Shown in pieces: positions 4,914 through 5,262 of a DNA stretch of 5,262 bases. Every line of letters starts with the position of its first letter. The stretch's first letter is position 1. Position numbers and translations under genes: made by a program. The notes below the pieces were generated by a model that did not search any database, was not told the DNA's origin, and saw nothing but the letters and a program-made list of their open reading frames with translations. This DNA comes from Acidobacteriota bacterium (GTDB lineage Bacteria; Acidobacteriota; Terriglobia; Acidiferrales; UBA7541): assembly GCA_003224195.1 (NCBI GenBank), contig QHYP01000226.1, forward strand, positions 1 to 5,262. The letters are read 5' to 3'.

Positions 4914-5262
4914 GTCGCGGGAGGTGCGGCCTGCCCCGAGCTTGTCGAGGGGTCATTATGCTCATGCGCATGTGGGGAGGGGAAAGGATGCCAGGCCGGG
5001 ACTAGCCTGATTAAGCCGGCGCGAGCATGCTGAGAACACCAGGTGAGCCGGAACCAGGACTCTTGAAGGTCATGGCCTCGATCGCGAATTTCCCGTGTAA
5101 TCTACCCAAGTGCAATATTTCCTTTCCGAGAAACGTGCCCGCACGTTCGAAAGCTTTCGTTATCACCGAGGCTGGCGGAGCAATCACGCTAGGCGGAATA
5201 ACCAGAGATAATGGCAGGGAATGGCACGCGGAACTGATTCGGAGCGCGCGCCTGGAACTCCT
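4914..5262. other. Region after dnaN with an unrecognised open frame reaching the right edge
   Basis: 349 nt with no gene I recognise. On the + strand a frame opens after a stop at 5012-5014, with ATGs at 5027 and 5072, and stays open to the end (78 residues from 5027, beginning MLRTPGEPEPGLLKVMAS; later AFVITEAGGAITLGG). On the - strand a frame is also open from the edge down to a stop at 5011-5013. Codon third-position G/C is roughly equal in both, so strand cannot be decided; the + frame reads slightly more like protein. Neither has a good Shine-Dalgarno visible or a known motif, and neither resembles recF or gyrB, frequent neighbours of dnaN. A 10-bp palindrome CATGCGCATG is at 4963-4972. 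No clear intrinsic terminator for dnaN was found. Confidence 0.4.
4934..4952. repeat. REP-like small palindrome after dnaN
   Basis: CCCCGAGCTTGTCGAGGGG: four C-G pairs at the ends, then GA/TC pairing with a two-base bulge and a GCTTG loop. The core GAGCTTGTCGA flanked by C and G runs resembles, from memory, a short palindromic repeat dispersed in many unrelated bacterial genomes. It begins 21 nt after the dnaN stop, a typical intergenic REP position, and could stabilise the mRNA end. Only one copy is present in this window. Confidence 0.5.

Overview
The window is a bacterial replication-origin neighbourhood, with all recognisable genes on the + strand: the 3' part of a YmdB-type metallophosphoesterase gene, a secreted NHL/beta-propeller-like protein gene, dnaA, and dnaN. 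GC content is moderately high. From memory, the DnaA recognition-helix wording (GGKHHTTVLHSI) and the DnaN N-terminus (MEFSVTKSDL..., with VKKEGAGTIP further on) look most like Acidobacteriota (Terriglobia-like). No database search was possible, so the taxon is an inference.

Layout: 2-406 is the C-terminal half of a YmdB/TIGR00282 phosphodiesterase. After a 55-nt gap, 462-1484 encodes an exported beta-propeller-like protein of unknown role. 1485-1951 is a 467-nt non-coding stretch with nested inverted repeats, an AT-rich hairpin, an alternating GC run and two arrays of DnaA-box-like 9-mers, each with an 11-bp step. The second array ends 33 bp before the chosen dnaA ATG. dnaA is 1952-3289. A second non-coding stretch, 3290-3800, carries further DnaA-box-like sites and the lowest-GC block I counted in it (3541-3600, 24 of 60 bases G+C). 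dnaN is 3801-4913, with a possible earlier start at 3744 and a strong hairpin between the two starts. 4914-5262 holds a small REP-like palindrome and an unrecognised reading frame that runs off the right edge.

How it fits together: DnaA is the AAA+ initiator that binds DnaA boxes and opens oriC; DnaN is the sliding clamp that holds the polymerase on DNA. Box-like sites on both sides of dnaA suggest either a bipartite origin or one origin segment plus an autoregulatory dnaA operator. The sequence alone cannot say which side unwinds. No defence system, mobile gene, CRISPR array or RNA gene was seen. The most interesting points are the helically phased box arrays, the non-consensus DnaA recognition motif that goes with them, and the hairpin in the dnaN leader or N-terminal coding region.
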